This document shows, piece after piece, positions 25,956-34,421 of a stretch of DNA of 64,000 nt. The notes beneath the pieces were generated by a model. It searched no databases. It saw only the letters and a list, made by a program, of their open reading frames with translations, and was not told the origin of the DNA. The DNA is taken from the NCBI GenBank assembly GCA_016234495.1, contig JACRBI010000013.1, positions 1 through 64,000 of the forward strand, given 5' to 3'. How positions within the stretch are numbered: the first letter of the stretch is position 1; the number at the start of each line of letters is the position of its first letter. Position numbers and translations under genes: made by a program. This stretch comes from Chloroflexota bacterium (GTDB lineage Bacteria > Chloroflexota > Anaerolineae > Anaerolineales > Villigracilaceae).

Positions 25956-28064
25956 ATGGAAATTACTTTTGATATTAGCGAAGACGAACTTCCGGTTTTT
26001 CTGGCTGAAGCAGATGAACATTTACAAGTGCTGGATGACAGCCTGATTCGGCTGGAACGCGAAGACGCAGATGCCGAACTTGTTCAGACCGTATTCCGTT
26101 CTGCTCATACCATCAAAGGCATGTCCGGCATGATCGGGCACAAGCGGATGACGGCGCTAACTCATGCCCTCGAAACCGTGCTGGACGGGGTCCGCAAGAA
26201 CAGCATCCAGATAACCAAACCGATGATTAATATTTGCCTTGAGGCGGTTGATCATTTAAGGCTGTTACGAGATGAGATCATCACTGCTCAAACATGCGAC
26301 CTTAATATTGACGAGATGGTAAAGTCGTTAAAGGATTTTATCGAAGGAACGAAACACGAACCCTCTCAGCCAGTTCCAGACAACGGTCACGAAAAAAATA
26401 CCGCGCGGGCTGTGCCTGAAAATGGGAATCAATCAGGTCAAAATGTGGAGCCTGTGAATTCCAATGGAAGCGTGGCAGGACAAGGGAGCAAAGCAGTTCA
26501 AATCCAGGCCAAAATTGACGCGAACGGTATGGCGTCAGCGGCGCGCGCATTTCAACTCATGATGGCGTTGCAGGATATGGGCGACATACAATCCATGTCG
26601 CCAAGCCAGGCACAGATCGAAACATCCAGTGCTGTCAGCGATTTTTCGGCGGTTGTCGCGACCGCCCAGCCACTTGAAAAGATACGCGCTGCCTTAATGA
26701 CAATTTCTGGGGTTGATGAGATTTCCATAGACGGCAAGGTCATTCTCTCCAATGGGTCAATTGCGGCGGAGGTTGAACCTGCGCAACAAAAACAATCAAT
26801 CGCCCCTGAAAAGAAACCTGCTCTTCCAACCAAGCTGTCTGGATTAGCGAACGAAAGACGCGCTGCCACTCCTTTCGGCAGGCGCAGCGCAGATATGACG
26901 ATCCGCACCAACGTGGAGCGCATCGATAACCTTATGAATCTTGTCGGTGAAATGATCACCGACCGAAACCATCTGAAACAACTTCACAGCCGCCTCAAAC
27001 GCATCAACGGCACGTATGATCAGATTTTTGAGACGATCACTCATTTGGGACGGATCACCGATCAACTCCAGGAAGAGGTCATGCATATTCGTATGCTGCC
27101 TGTTTCGAGTTCCTTCGGAAAGTTTCCGCGCATGGTGCGCGACATGGCAGAGAAAGTCGGTAAAAAGATCGATCTGGTTATCCGCGGCGAAGATACTGAA
27201 ATGGACCGGTCAATGCTTGAAGAGATCAATGACCCGCTCATCCATTTGGTTCGAAATTCTGTCGACCACGGCATCGAGCTGCCTGAGGTTCGCCTGGCTG
27301 CCGGTAAACCGGAACGGGGAACTCTCACACTGACCGCCCGCCACGAGCAGGGACGGGTCATTTTGACTGTTGAAGACGACGGCGGGGGGATTGATGGCGA
27401 AAAGCTCCGCAAGAATGCAATCCAAAAGGGATTGATCACAGCGGAAGAGGCGGCCAGCCTGACCGAAGAACAGTCAATAGACCTGATGTTTATGGCGGGC
27501 CTTTCCACTGCTCAAAAAGTAACGGACATTTCCGGGCGGGGGGTTGGGCTGGATATTGTCAACACGAACATTCAACACGTAAATGGATCCATTCAAGTGG
27601 AGACAAAGCTTGGTAAGGGTACCAGGTTTCAGATCATTCTGCCTCTGACGCTTGCGGTTGTACCCGCCCTGCTGGTCAGTATCTGCCATTCCACATTTGC
27701 CATTCCACTGGTGATGATTACAGAAACTCTTCGCCTTGAGAAGAACGATATTGTATATGTCAATCGAAAACCTGTTACAAGATTAAGGGAGAAGATTCTT
27801 TCCCTGTTGTATCTTTCAGATATTTTTAACCTCCCGGAAAGCCGGGATGAAAAAAAATATACCTTCGCTGTGGTGGTTCAATCCGGCAAACAGCGGATCG
27901 GGCTGATCATTGACAGCCTGCTTGGAGAAGAGGATGTGGTGGTGAAGCCCCTTGGCGCATTCATCGGTGATGTCGCCGGCATATCCAGCGCTGCAATTCT
28001 TGGCGATGGACAGGTGGCGTTAATTGTTGATGTATTTGGTTTATTCAAACTGGCTGGAATTTAA
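25956..28064 (+). CDS. cheA: Chemotaxis histidine kinase CheA
   Basis: 702 residues. The P1 HPt domain has the phosphorylated H51 in FRSAHTIKGMSGM. The variable region (about 130-310) includes a P2-like domain (180-275). P3 dimerisation starts near 320, and P4 ATPase shows HLVRNSVDHGIELPE, DDGGGIDGEKL and DISGRGVGLDIV. P5 is CheW-like (from about 565). It phosphorylates CheY and CheB on receptor signal. No CheW gene is in the window. The leader has several GGA motifs and a weak ribosome binding site, so translational control is possible. A promoter must lie in 25788-25955, but I could not pick one. Confidence 0.97.
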   Translation: MEITFDISEDELPVFLAEADEHLQVLDDSLIRLEREDADAELVQTVFRSAHTIKGMSGMIGHKRMTALTHALETVLDGVRKNSIQITKPMINICLEAVDHLRLLRDEIITAQTCDLNIDEMVKSLKDFIEGTKHEPSQPVPDNGHEKNTARAVPENGNQSGQNVEPVNSNGSVAGQGSKAVQIQAKIDANGMASAARAFQLMMALQDMGDIQSMSPSQAQIETSSAVSDFSAVVATAQPLEKIRAALMTISGVDEISIDGKVILSNGSIAAEVEPAQQKQSIAPEKKPALPTKLSGLANERRAATPFGRRSADMTIRTNVERIDNLMNLVGEMITDRNHLKQLHSRLKRINGTYDQIFETITHLGRITDQLQEEVMHIRMLPVSSSFGKFPRMVRDMAEKVGKKIDLVIRGEDTEMDRSMLEEINDPLIHLVRNSVDHGIELPEVRLAAGKPERGTLTLTARHEQGRVILTVEDDGGGIDGEKLRKNAIQKGLITAEEAASLTEEQSIDLMFMAGLSTAQKVTDISGRGVGLDIVNTNIQHVNGSIQVETKLGKGTRFQIILPLTLAVVPALLVSICHSTFAIPLVMITETLRLEKNDIVYVNRKPVTRLREKILSLLYLSDIFNLPESRDEKKYTFAVVVQSGKQRIGLIIDSLLGEEDVVVKPLGAFIGDVAGISSAAILGDGQVALIVDVFGLFKLAGI

Positions 28065-28082
28065 GAAAGGTGGAACTCTGTT

Positions 28083-28691
28083 ATGGTCGAAAATGTTCCG
28101 TTTGATCAGGATCTGCTGGAAAAGCTGAAAACCATTGCCAGTGAAGGCATTAGTAATGCCGCTCATGGATTTTCTGGAATGGTCGGTCGAAAGATCGAGG
28201 TAAGCAACCCGGCGCTTAAATTAGTGCCCTTGCTGACGATCCCTGCGATGGTTGGCGGGCCTGAGGATGATGCTGTTGGAATCTACCTGCGTTTTGAAGG
28301 CGATATGGTCGGTCAGATCATGATGATCATGCCCTATCAAAAAGCGCTCGAACTGGCTGACCTCTTGATGGATTTGCCTAATGGCACCACGCAGCGTATG
28401 AACTCGATGGAAAGATCTGCACTCGGTGAACTGGGTAACATGTGCGGTACGTTTTTCTTGAACTCACTTGCGAAGTTGGCCGGAGCCAGCATCATGCCTT
28501 CCCCTCCGGCAGTGATGGTCGATATGGTCGGGGCGATCCTCGATATTGTGGTCGCAACAGCCGGCGGTATCAGTGAGCAGGTATTGCTGATGCAGGCAAA
28601 TTTCATGGATGGTCCTCGCAGCGTTGAAGCGAACTTCTGGGTCATCCCTGATATGAATGCGTTAAAAAATCTATTAAAGAAAAATTCTTAG
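28083..28691 (+). CDS. cheC: CheY-P phosphatase CheC
   Basis: 202 residues in the CheC/CheX/FliY fold. The C-terminal active site is intact: E-x2-N in SALGELGNMCG, with a proline 23 residues on (MPSPP). The N-terminal site reads EGISNAAHG (E-x3-N), so it looks degenerate and only one phosphatase site may work. CheC removes phosphate from CheY and is stimulated by CheD, whose gene starts 3 bases downstream. Confidence 0.93.
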   Translation: MVENVPFDQDLLEKLKTIASEGISNAAHGFSGMVGRKIEVSNPALKLVPLLTIPAMVGGPEDDAVGIYLRFEGDMVGQIMMIMPYQKALELADLLMDLPNGTTQRMNSMERSALGELGNMCGTFFLNSLAKLAGASIMPSPPAVMVDMVGAILDIVVATAGGISEQVLLMQANFMDGPRSVEANFWVIPDMNALKNLLKKNS

Positions 28692-28694
28692 CGT

Positions 28695-29192
28695 ATGAGG
28701 AAAGATCCGATTAGTTTGGGATTGGGCGAGCGCGCCGTCAGTCGGAACCCGGAGGACGTTCTTGTCGCCTACGGGTTGGGTTCCTGTCTCGGGATTTCAA
28801 TGATCGACCCGCAGACACGGATTTCAGCATTACTTCACGCGGTTCTTCCTGGAGCAACAAACGGGCTGTCTGCGAGCGACCCAAACGCGCACAAGTATGT
28901 TGACACTGGCATTGAAAGTCTGGTTGATGCAGTTGTCAAGGAAGGCGCAAATAAAGCCAGGCTGATCGTCCGTATCATTGGAGGCGCGAACATGCTGATT
29001 TCGCCCGGCATGGCCAATTCCTTTGATATCGGAACGCGGAACATGGAATCAGCCCGCAGGACCTTGCAGCGTCTGAATTTGAAAATTGCAGCCGAAGAAG
29101 TCGGCGGACATACCGGAAGGACTGTCCATGTTTATGTTGGCGCTAGCCGCGTGACCGTCAGAGTCATCGGCGAGAAAGAACGCGATATATAG
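28695..29192 (+). CDS. cheD: Chemoreceptor glutamine deamidase CheD
   Basis: 165 residues. The catalytic cysteine C31 is in YGLGSCLGISM and the histidine H48 in LLHAVLPG; the threonine region GGHTGRTVHVYVG follows near the C-terminus. CheD deamidates receptor glutamines and also binds CheC. The spacing of 3 bases from cheC fits cotranslation of the pair. The start codon is ATG at 28695. Confidence 0.95.
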   Translation: MRKDPISLGLGERAVSRNPEDVLVAYGLGSCLGISMIDPQTRISALLHAVLPGATNGLSASDPNAHKYVDTGIESLVDAVVKEGANKARLIVRIIGGANMLISPGMANSFDIGTRNMESARRTLQRLNLKIAAEEVGGHTGRTVHVYVGASRVTVRVIGEKERDI

Positions 29193-29213
29193 AAATCCAA
29201 GAGGAGTGATCGT

Positions 29214-29570
29214 ATGACAAAGATTTTGGTAGTGGATGATGCAGAGTTTTTGCGTGTGCGTTTGACCAAGATGCTGCTTACAGACGGCTACGAGGTCTTT
29301 CAGGCTGAGAATGGCGTCAAAGCCGTGGGGACATACAAAGAGATCCATCCTGATGTCGTTTTGATGGATGTGACCATGCCTGAAATGGACGGGCTGACAG
29401 CGTTGAAAGAAATCGTCGGTTTTGATGCCAAGGCCAGGGTGATCATGCTGACTGCACTGGGGCAGGAATCAGTGGTGCTGGAAGCGGTTAAATCCGGCGC
29501 GCGCGATTTCATTGTCAAGCCGTTTGAGCATGAACGCGTGATGAAGGCCATTACAAAACTCCTGACCTAA
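29214..29570 (+). CDS. cheY: Chemotaxis response regulator CheY
   Basis: 118 residues, a bare receiver. It has the acid pair D8-D9, phosphoacceptor D52 (VVLMDVTMPEMDG), Thr in MLTALG and Lys in FIVKPF. It binds FliM, whose N-terminal peptide is intact, and reverses the motor. AGAGGAG lies upstream of the ATG. cheB follows after 7 bases. Confidence 0.95.
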   Translation: MTKILVVDDAEFLRVRLTKMLLTDGYEVFQAENGVKAVGTYKEIHPDVVLMDVTMPEMDGLTALKEIVGFDAKARVIMLTALGQESVVLEAVKSGARDFIVKPFEHERVMKAITKLLT

Positions 29571-29577
29571 CTGGATC

Positions 29578-30675
29578 ATGGCTGATAAAAAAGCTCCTCA
29601 GGAAAATACAAAATTGCCGAACCCGGTCCGGGTGATGGTTGTAGACGATTCTGCGTTTATGCGTTTTGCCATTACCCAGCAGCTTAATGAAGATTTTGAG
29701 CTGCAGGTCGTCGGCACTGCCTGTAATGGGAAAGAGGCGCTTCAACTGATTCCAAAGTTTCAGCCGGATGTGATCACGCTGGATGTGGAAATGCCCCACA
29801 TGGATGGGCTGACCACGCTGCGCGAGATCATGGCGAAATTTCCCCGCCCGGTCATCATGTTCAGCAGTTTGACCAAGGAAGGCGCTGCCGAAACGATTCA
29901 GGCTCTCATGCTTGGAGCAGTTGATTTCATTTCCAAACCGGATAACCGATTGGATATCCGTACCGAAATGGAAGAAATAGCAATCAAGATCAAGCAGGCA
30001 GCCAAAGCGAAGGTAAAGACCCCGCCATTCCAACGACGGGCGCCTGTCGTTTCACAACCTGCTGAAAAACCTGATAAACCTGTCCGCCCGTATCGAAAAA
30101 ATACCCCCGTAATTTTGATCGGGTCCTCCACCGGCGGTCCGGGCGCGCTAAACGAAATCATCCCAGCCCTGCCCGCTGACCTGGTTTCACCTGTCCTGAT
30201 CGTTCAGCACATGCCAAGCGGTTTTACCCGCTCACTGGCAGAAAGGCTCAATAATATTTCTCCGCTAAAGGTGAAAGAAGCGGAGCCGGGTGACCAGCTT
30301 TTAGTGGGCCAGGTATTACTTGCTCCCGGCGGATTTCATACGATCCTTGATGAAAATGAACGGATCCTGTTGAATCAGAAACCAACGGTTCATGGCGTGC
30401 GGCCGTCTGTGGATGTGACTCTCAACTCGCTGATTCAGCGCTTTGGCAAAAACGTGATCGCCGTCATTCTGACTGGGATGGGCAGCGATGGGACGCTCGG
30501 CGCTTCGATATTACACACCGCCGGCGGACACGTAATTGCCGAACATGAGAATACCTGCGTGGTGTGGGGGATGCCCCGCAGTGTGGTCGAGGCCGGCGCG
30601 GCCAGCGTGGTTCTGCCGCGCCCGCAAATTGCCAAAGCCATTGAAGCCGCAATTCAAGAAATGATGCTCAACTGA
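29578..30675 (+). CDS. cheB: Chemotaxis methylesterase CheB
   Basis: 365 residues. The receiver domain has D23-D24 and D69 (VITLDVEMPHMDG). A Pro/Lys linker (about 145-175) leads to the methylesterase domain with S184 in IGSSTGGPGAL, H211 in VQHMPSGF and D304 in TGMGSDG, the catalytic triad. It removes methyl groups from receptors when phosphorylated. cheR, the opposing enzyme, follows. Confidence 0.96.
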   Translation: MADKKAPQENTKLPNPVRVMVVDDSAFMRFAITQQLNEDFELQVVGTACNGKEALQLIPKFQPDVITLDVEMPHMDGLTTLREIMAKFPRPVIMFSSLTKEGAAETIQALMLGAVDFISKPDNRLDIRTEMEEIAIKIKQAAKAKVKTPPFQRRAPVVSQPAEKPDKPVRPYRKNTPVILIGSSTGGPGALNEIIPALPADLVSPVLIVQHMPSGFTRSLAERLNNISPLKVKEAEPGDQLLVGQVLLAPGGFHTILDENERILLNQKPTVHGVRPSVDVTLNSLIQRFGKNVIAVILTGMGSDGTLGASILHTAGGHVIAEHENTCVVWGMPRSVVEAGAASVVLPRPQIAKAIEAAIQEMMLN

Positions 30676-30696
30676 TGATTGCCAGGATTGGAATTT

Positions 30697-31491
30697 ATGG
30701 ATGCGAATGACTATACCCAGATAAAAGCCTCGATCAAGCGTTCGTTTAATATTGACCTCGAGCATTATAAAGATGAGCAGATGAAGCGGCGTCTGGATTC
30801 GTGGCTGGTGCGCACTCATATCGAAACCTGGAAGGACTACTTTCACCTGCTCGCCACAGACGGCAAGGAACTTGAACGTTTTCGGAATTATCTCACCATA
30901 AATGTTACGGAATTTTTCCGCGACCCGAGCCGTTGGGACCTCGTGCGTCAGGAAATTTTGCCATATTTGATAAAGAGTTCCAAAGAAAACCACCAGATCG
31001 GCGGGTTGAAATTGTGGAGCGCCGGCTGTTCCATCGGCACAGAAGCCTACACCATGGCGATCATGATGGACGAATCGGCGCCAACTCAAAAATACTCCAT
31101 CCTCGCAACCGACCTGGATCGCGGCGCGCTGGCCAAGGCCAGGGCGCGCGGACCCTATAACGAGGAGGATATCCGTGGTTTGTCACAACCGCAGCGCCGC
31201 AAATACCTGACAGCGGCCGCGCCTCATCATGCTGTTGAGAGCCTGCAAAAGCACATTAATTTTCAAGAGCAAAATTTGATCGCAGATCGTTTTGATACCG
31301 GCTTTGACTTGATCGTGTGCCGCAACGTTGTCATTTACTTTACCGCTGAAACAAAAGATAAACTTTATGCAAAATTCAGCGCAGCCTTGCGTCCAGGTGG
31401 AGTTTTGTTTGTGGGCGGGACCGAGATTATTTCAGGCGCGTCCAAGTTCGGCCTGCAAAATTTTGGCATCTCCTTTTACAAGAAAGCATGA
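30697..31491 (+). CDS. cheR: Chemotaxis protein methyltransferase CheR
   Basis: 264 residues. A helical N-terminal domain carries TINVTEFFRDPSRW. The SAM-binding domain has LWSAGCSIGTEAYTMAIMM, ATDLDRGALAKAR, then DLIVCRNVVIYF and LFVGGTEII. It methylates receptor glutamates. The ATG at 30697 (AGGATTGG upstream) is preferred over an in-frame TTG at 30679. There is no C-terminal pentapeptide-binding TPR. Confidence 0.96.
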   Translation: MDANDYTQIKASIKRSFNIDLEHYKDEQMKRRLDSWLVRTHIETWKDYFHLLATDGKELERFRNYLTINVTEFFRDPSRWDLVRQEILPYLIKSSKENHQIGGLKLWSAGCSIGTEAYTMAIMMDESAPTQKYSILATDLDRGALAKARARGPYNEEDIRGLSQPQRRKYLTAAAPHHAVESLQKHINFQEQNLIADRFDTGFDLIVCRNVVIYFTAETKDKLYAKFSAALRPGGVLFVGGTEIISGASKFGLQNFGISFYKKA

Positions 31492-31498
31492 AAAATAA

Positions 31499-32344
31499 AT
31501 GATGAGATATTCAGTTGACCAGCTTATCAGGGAAGCCGACAAGCTCCCTCCCATCCCTCAGGCGGCGCAGAAGGCGCTTGCGCTCATTCGCAGCCCGGAA
31601 TCCAGCGCCTCCGCTTTGGCGCGCGTCATTGAGATGGACCAGGTCTTGACGACCCAGGTACTACGCTGGGCCAACTCGGCATATTACGGGATGGAAAACC
31701 GCATCTCAACCGCACAGCAGGCGATCGTTGTTCTGGGGTTGGAGATCATTCAGGAATTGATCATGACTTATTCCTTTTCCGACCGCCTGTATAAACCCCT
31801 GCCGGGGTATGAACTTCAACGCGGCGAGCTTTGGCAACATGCGCTTGGAACAGCCATCGGCGCAAAGCTCATTTCGAAACAACTTCACCTCAAGATCGAT
31901 GAAGATGCATACTTTGCCGGCTTGTTATGTGATGTCGGCAAACTCGTCTTTGAAAAACTCCTGCGCGAGTCAGAAATTAACCGCTCTGAATGGGCGCAGC
32001 ATTCCTTTTTGGAATTGGAGCGCAACAGCTTTGGCATCGACCATGCCATGCTGGGCGCGGAAATTGCCCGCCGCTGGCAGCTGCCCGAAAACCTTGTGAC
32101 AGCGATCGCCCATCATCATGAACCTCAGTCGGCGGAAAACCATGCATTGCTGGTTGCGACAGTCCATGTAGCGGATGTCTCCATGATGATATTGGGCGTC
32201 GGTATCGGAATCGATGGATTGCAATATCCCCTTGAAGATGAGGCTCTCAAACGGCTCGGCATGACCTGGGAGGACCTCTTCCATCTGATCGAACAAGTTT
32301 CGGAACAATTAGCCAAGGCAAAAGAAATGATCTCGCTTACTTAA
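31499..32344 (+). CDS. HDOD domain protein with altered HD motif
   Basis: 281 residues, one HDOD domain (about 8-210). The motif that reads HD in most members is Cys-Asp here (AGLLCDVGKLVFE), so metal binding by the standard residues is doubtful and the protein is more likely a scaffold or sensor. IAHHHEP and IDHAML carry further histidines. It begins 8 bases after cheR and precedes two cheX genes, which suggests a function in chemotactic or c-di-GMP-linked signalling. Compare the intact HDOD protein at 12164. Confidence 0.88.
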   Translation: MMRYSVDQLIREADKLPPIPQAAQKALALIRSPESSASALARVIEMDQVLTTQVLRWANSAYYGMENRISTAQQAIVVLGLEIIQELIMTYSFSDRLYKPLPGYELQRGELWQHALGTAIGAKLISKQLHLKIDEDAYFAGLLCDVGKLVFEKLLRESEINRSEWAQHSFLELERNSFGIDHAMLGAEIARRWQLPENLVTAIAHHHEPQSAENHALLVATVHVADVSMMILGVGIGIDGLQYPLEDEALKRLGMTWEDLFHLIEQVSEQLAKAKEMISLT

Positions 32345-32390
32345 AACTGATCAGGTTTTATTGCTGATCCTTTCTGGAGGTAGAAAATAA

Positions 32391-32924
32391 GTGGATGCAA
32401 AATTGTTAAACCCGTTTATTCAGGCTGCAGTGGAAGTGCTGGAAGCAGAGGTGAATGCAAATATTTCCCGCAAGGAAATATCCATGCAAAATTCTTCGCT
32501 GACCTCCGATGATATTACAGTGCTGATCAACCTGGTCGGCGACATCTATGGGGTTGTGATGTATGGTATGCCGACAAAAACCTGTTTGAATATGATCTCA
32601 AAGATTCTGGGGCAGGACTGCACTGAACTTGACTCGCTTGCGCAAAGTGGTGTGGCCGAGTTGGGGAATGTGATCAGCGGCCGGGCAACCATCAGGTTTG
32701 CAGAGGCTGGTTTTAAATCCAATATTTCAACCCCGACGGTTCTTAAGGGTAAGGGAATCGAAGTTTCCACACTTGGTTTTCCAAGGATCGTGGTGCCTCT
32801 TGAGACTCAATTCGGTGTTCTGACAGTCCATATTGCGCTTAGGGAAAAAAAACCTGGTGAATCAGGCAACCCCGAAGAATTTATTTCACTGATCAATGCC
32901 CCGCTTTCCCAAAAGGGATCGTAA
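32391..32924 (+). CDS. cheX: CheX-like CheY-P phosphatase, copy 1
   Basis: 177 residues. The CheX fold is marked by NPFIQAAVEVLEAE, then SLAQSGVAELGNVISGRAT with the E-x2-N catalytic pair, and GFPRIVVPLETQFGVLTVHI. The GTG start at 32391 has CTGGAGG at good distance. It lies beside a close paralogue, with 20 bases between the genes. CheX is usually a dimer with one site per subunit. With cheC this makes three phosphatases in one operon. Confidence 0.9.
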   Translation: MDAKLLNPFIQAAVEVLEAEVNANISRKEISMQNSSLTSDDITVLINLVGDIYGVVMYGMPTKTCLNMISKILGQDCTELDSLAQSGVAELGNVISGRATIRFAEAGFKSNISTPTVLKGKGIEVSTLGFPRIVVPLETQFGVLTVHIALREKKPGESGNPEEFISLINAPLSQKGS

Positions 32925-32944
32925 CCGGGTGTTTGGAGGAAGCG

Positions 32945-33466
32945 ATGAATGTAAAATTTTTAAACCCATTTGTCAGTGCTGCTCATGAAATATTGAGCCA
33001 TGAAATGCACGAATCGATTCAACGGGGAGACCTGCACCTCGAAAACGGATCATATCAAACCGATGATGTGACCGTAATCATATCGCTTGTCGGCGCTGTG
33101 GATGGGACTGTTTTCTATAGCATGTCGAAGGAAGTTGCTGTGGGTCTCGCCTCGGTCTTAATGGGTGAGAAGTTTGCTTCACTTGACCGGCTCGCCCAAA
33201 GCGGTATCGCAGAGTTGGGCAATGTCATCACAGGCCAGGCCAGCATGAAGCTGGCAGCCGCGGGCTTTGAATCGAATATTTCGACGCCTTCCTTGATCAT
33301 TGGCAAAGGGGCGACAATTTCCACTCTTGAATTTCCGCGTCTGATCGTTCCGCTCACCACCTCCATTGGCGCGCTGACCATCCACCTTGCGCTTCGCGAG
33401 GGCATTCAGCAAAACCTGAAAACACCTCAACTTGAAATACCGAAAGTTGATCTTAAGGATAAGTGA
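32945..33466 (+). CDS. cheX: CheX-like CheY-P phosphatase, copy 2
   Basis: 173 residues, paralogous to the gene just upstream: FLNPFVSAAHEILSHEM, SLVGAVDGTVFYSM, and LAQSGIAELGNVITGQA with the same E-x2-N site. The ATG at 32945 follows a strong GGAGGAAGCG; an in-frame TTG at 32933 is part of that site. The two copies differ enough along their length to have separate targets. Which receiver each serves (CheY or the 13009 receiver) is unknown. Confidence 0.88.
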   Translation: MNVKFLNPFVSAAHEILSHEMHESIQRGDLHLENGSYQTDDVTVIISLVGAVDGTVFYSMSKEVAVGLASVLMGEKFASLDRLAQSGIAELGNVITGQASMKLAAAGFESNISTPSLIIGKGATISTLEFPRLIVPLTTSIGALTIHLALREGIQQNLKTPQLEIPKVDLKDK

Positions 33467-33477
33467 GTAGTGGATAT

Positions 33478-33508
33478 AAAAACGTCCCGCAAGAGACTCT
33501 GCGGGACG
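33478..33508 (-). terminator. Intrinsic terminator for the minus-strand MmpS-like gene
   Basis: A perfect 9-bp stem, CGTCCCGCA (33483-33491) / TGCGGGACG (33500-33508), is followed on the minus strand by TTTTT (33482-33478). The plus side has no T-run, but the stem could also slow transcription coming from cheX. Confidence 0.8.
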
Positions 33509-33541
33509 GATCATATGAGTTGACTTTGGGGCAGGAGAGGA

Positions 33542-33937
33542 TTAAGGAACGATCCCGGCGCAGGCTACGCCATTTTTTGGGGCGCTGGTTTGTTCTGCTT
33601 TCCAGTCGGCATTATCCAGGGTGATGGTGCAGCTTAATTCGCCTGTCGCTGTCGGGTTCGAAGCTGTCAAATAGACGGTTGTTCCGCTTTTGATTTTTAC
33701 TGTTTGCGTCCAGGGGACAGAAACAGTTTTTGGGTCGGGGATGTTCACTTCACCGGCCTGTAATGTGATCATTGCAAACCCACCCGATGCCTGAACTTCA
33801 AATCGAACGCGGCGGGTGTCCGATTTGGGTTTGGTGGCTCCCAGGGAAATCAAGAGGGCAATTGCGCCGCCCACCAGCGCTAGCACAAAAACAACTTGAA
33901 TTGCGGTCTTTTGGCTGTTTGATAGGTTATTAAACAT
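33542..33937 (-). CDS. MmpS-like membrane-anchored protein
   Basis: 131 residues: a short cytoplasmic start, one membrane helix (about 13-33) and an exported beta domain. VRFEVQASGGFAMITLQAGE, VPWTQTVKIKSGTTVYLTAS and ELSCTITLDNADWK resemble the C-terminal domain of MmpS-type proteins, including the single CxI strand. The similarity is by pattern only. It lies alone, convergent to cheX and divergent from flagellin, with GGAGAAGGAG before the ATG at 33937 and a clear terminator. An in-frame TTG upstream (33955) is the alternative start. The function is unknown; a role in the envelope or in motility is not shown. Confidence 0.75.
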   Translation of the reverse strand: MFNNLSNSQKTAIQVVFVLALVGGAIALLISLGATKPKSDTRRVRFEVQASGGFAMITLQAGEVNIPDPKTVSVPWTQTVKIKSGTTVYLTASNPTATGELSCTITLDNADWKAEQTSAPKNGVACAGIVP

Positions 33938-34199
33938 GATTCGCTCCTTCTCCAAAAAGAATTATATCAAGAATGACCTGCCTGACCACTGCAATTTACG
34001 GAAGCTTTCAAAGGAGTTTCCGTGTGATTTCGGCAGGCTTCGTGGTTAATTCTTTTTGCAGCCTGCGAGATTAGATACTCCGCAATTGACATCAAAAAAC
34101 CACAGCGACCGAGCCGGACAATGTGTTTCGCTCAAAACCCTGGCTTCTTTCAATTATGCAATTAATGCAATATTTACGCCAAAACACCTCGAAATGCCT

Positions 34200-34225
34200 T
34201 AAGTAAGAGACCCTCCTGCCGAAAC
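34200..34225 (+). promoter_or_regulatory. Candidate sigma-28 promoter of flagellin
   Basis: TAAGTAAG (34200-34207), a 10-base spacer and GCCGAAAC (34218-34225). Both elements resemble the FliA consensus, but the spacer is one base short compared with the two better promoters in this window. It is the best candidate in the region. Confidence 0.5.
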
Positions 34226-34376
34226 TAAAGGTAGCAAAAAACAATCTTCTTCAAAAGAATGCAAGACGGAGGCTAATATCGAAAATTCAAGATCAATCAT
34301 CCCTCAAATAAAAGTGTCCGTAAAATAGTTCCCAGCAGCGTCGGAGCTCAGTCGTAATCGAATCAAATTCAAAAAT

Positions 34377-34416
34377 GGGGAAGGATCCCCTAAAACTTTT
34401 TTTCAAACATGGAGGT
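34377..34416 (+). promoter_or_regulatory. Two-site CsrA target in the flagellin leader
   Basis: Site 1 is a GGGG/CCCC stem (34377-34380, 34387-34390) whose hexaloop is AAGGAT, the ANGGAN loop preferred by CsrA. Site 2, ACATGGAGGT (34407-34416), matches the ACANGGANGU consensus at every position and contains the GGAGG Shine-Dalgarno. The pair mirrors the hag leader of Bacillus, where CsrA blocks translation. Confidence 0.72.
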
Positions 34417-34421
34417 TTGAA

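Larger units (their letters stand above)
33938..34421. promoter_or_regulatory. Divergent intergenic region and flagellin leader
   Basis: 484 bases without a gene. The first part serves the minus-strand MmpS-like gene. The second holds a sigma-28-like site (34200-34225) and, from about 34232, an untranslated flagellin leader of nearly 190 bases that ends in a two-site CsrA target (34377-34416). Confidence 0.6.

Noticed and set aside
33483-33508. Terminator for cheX on the plus strand
   Set aside because: The stem is perfect, but the T-run is only on the minus strand, so it was assigned to the MmpS-like gene.
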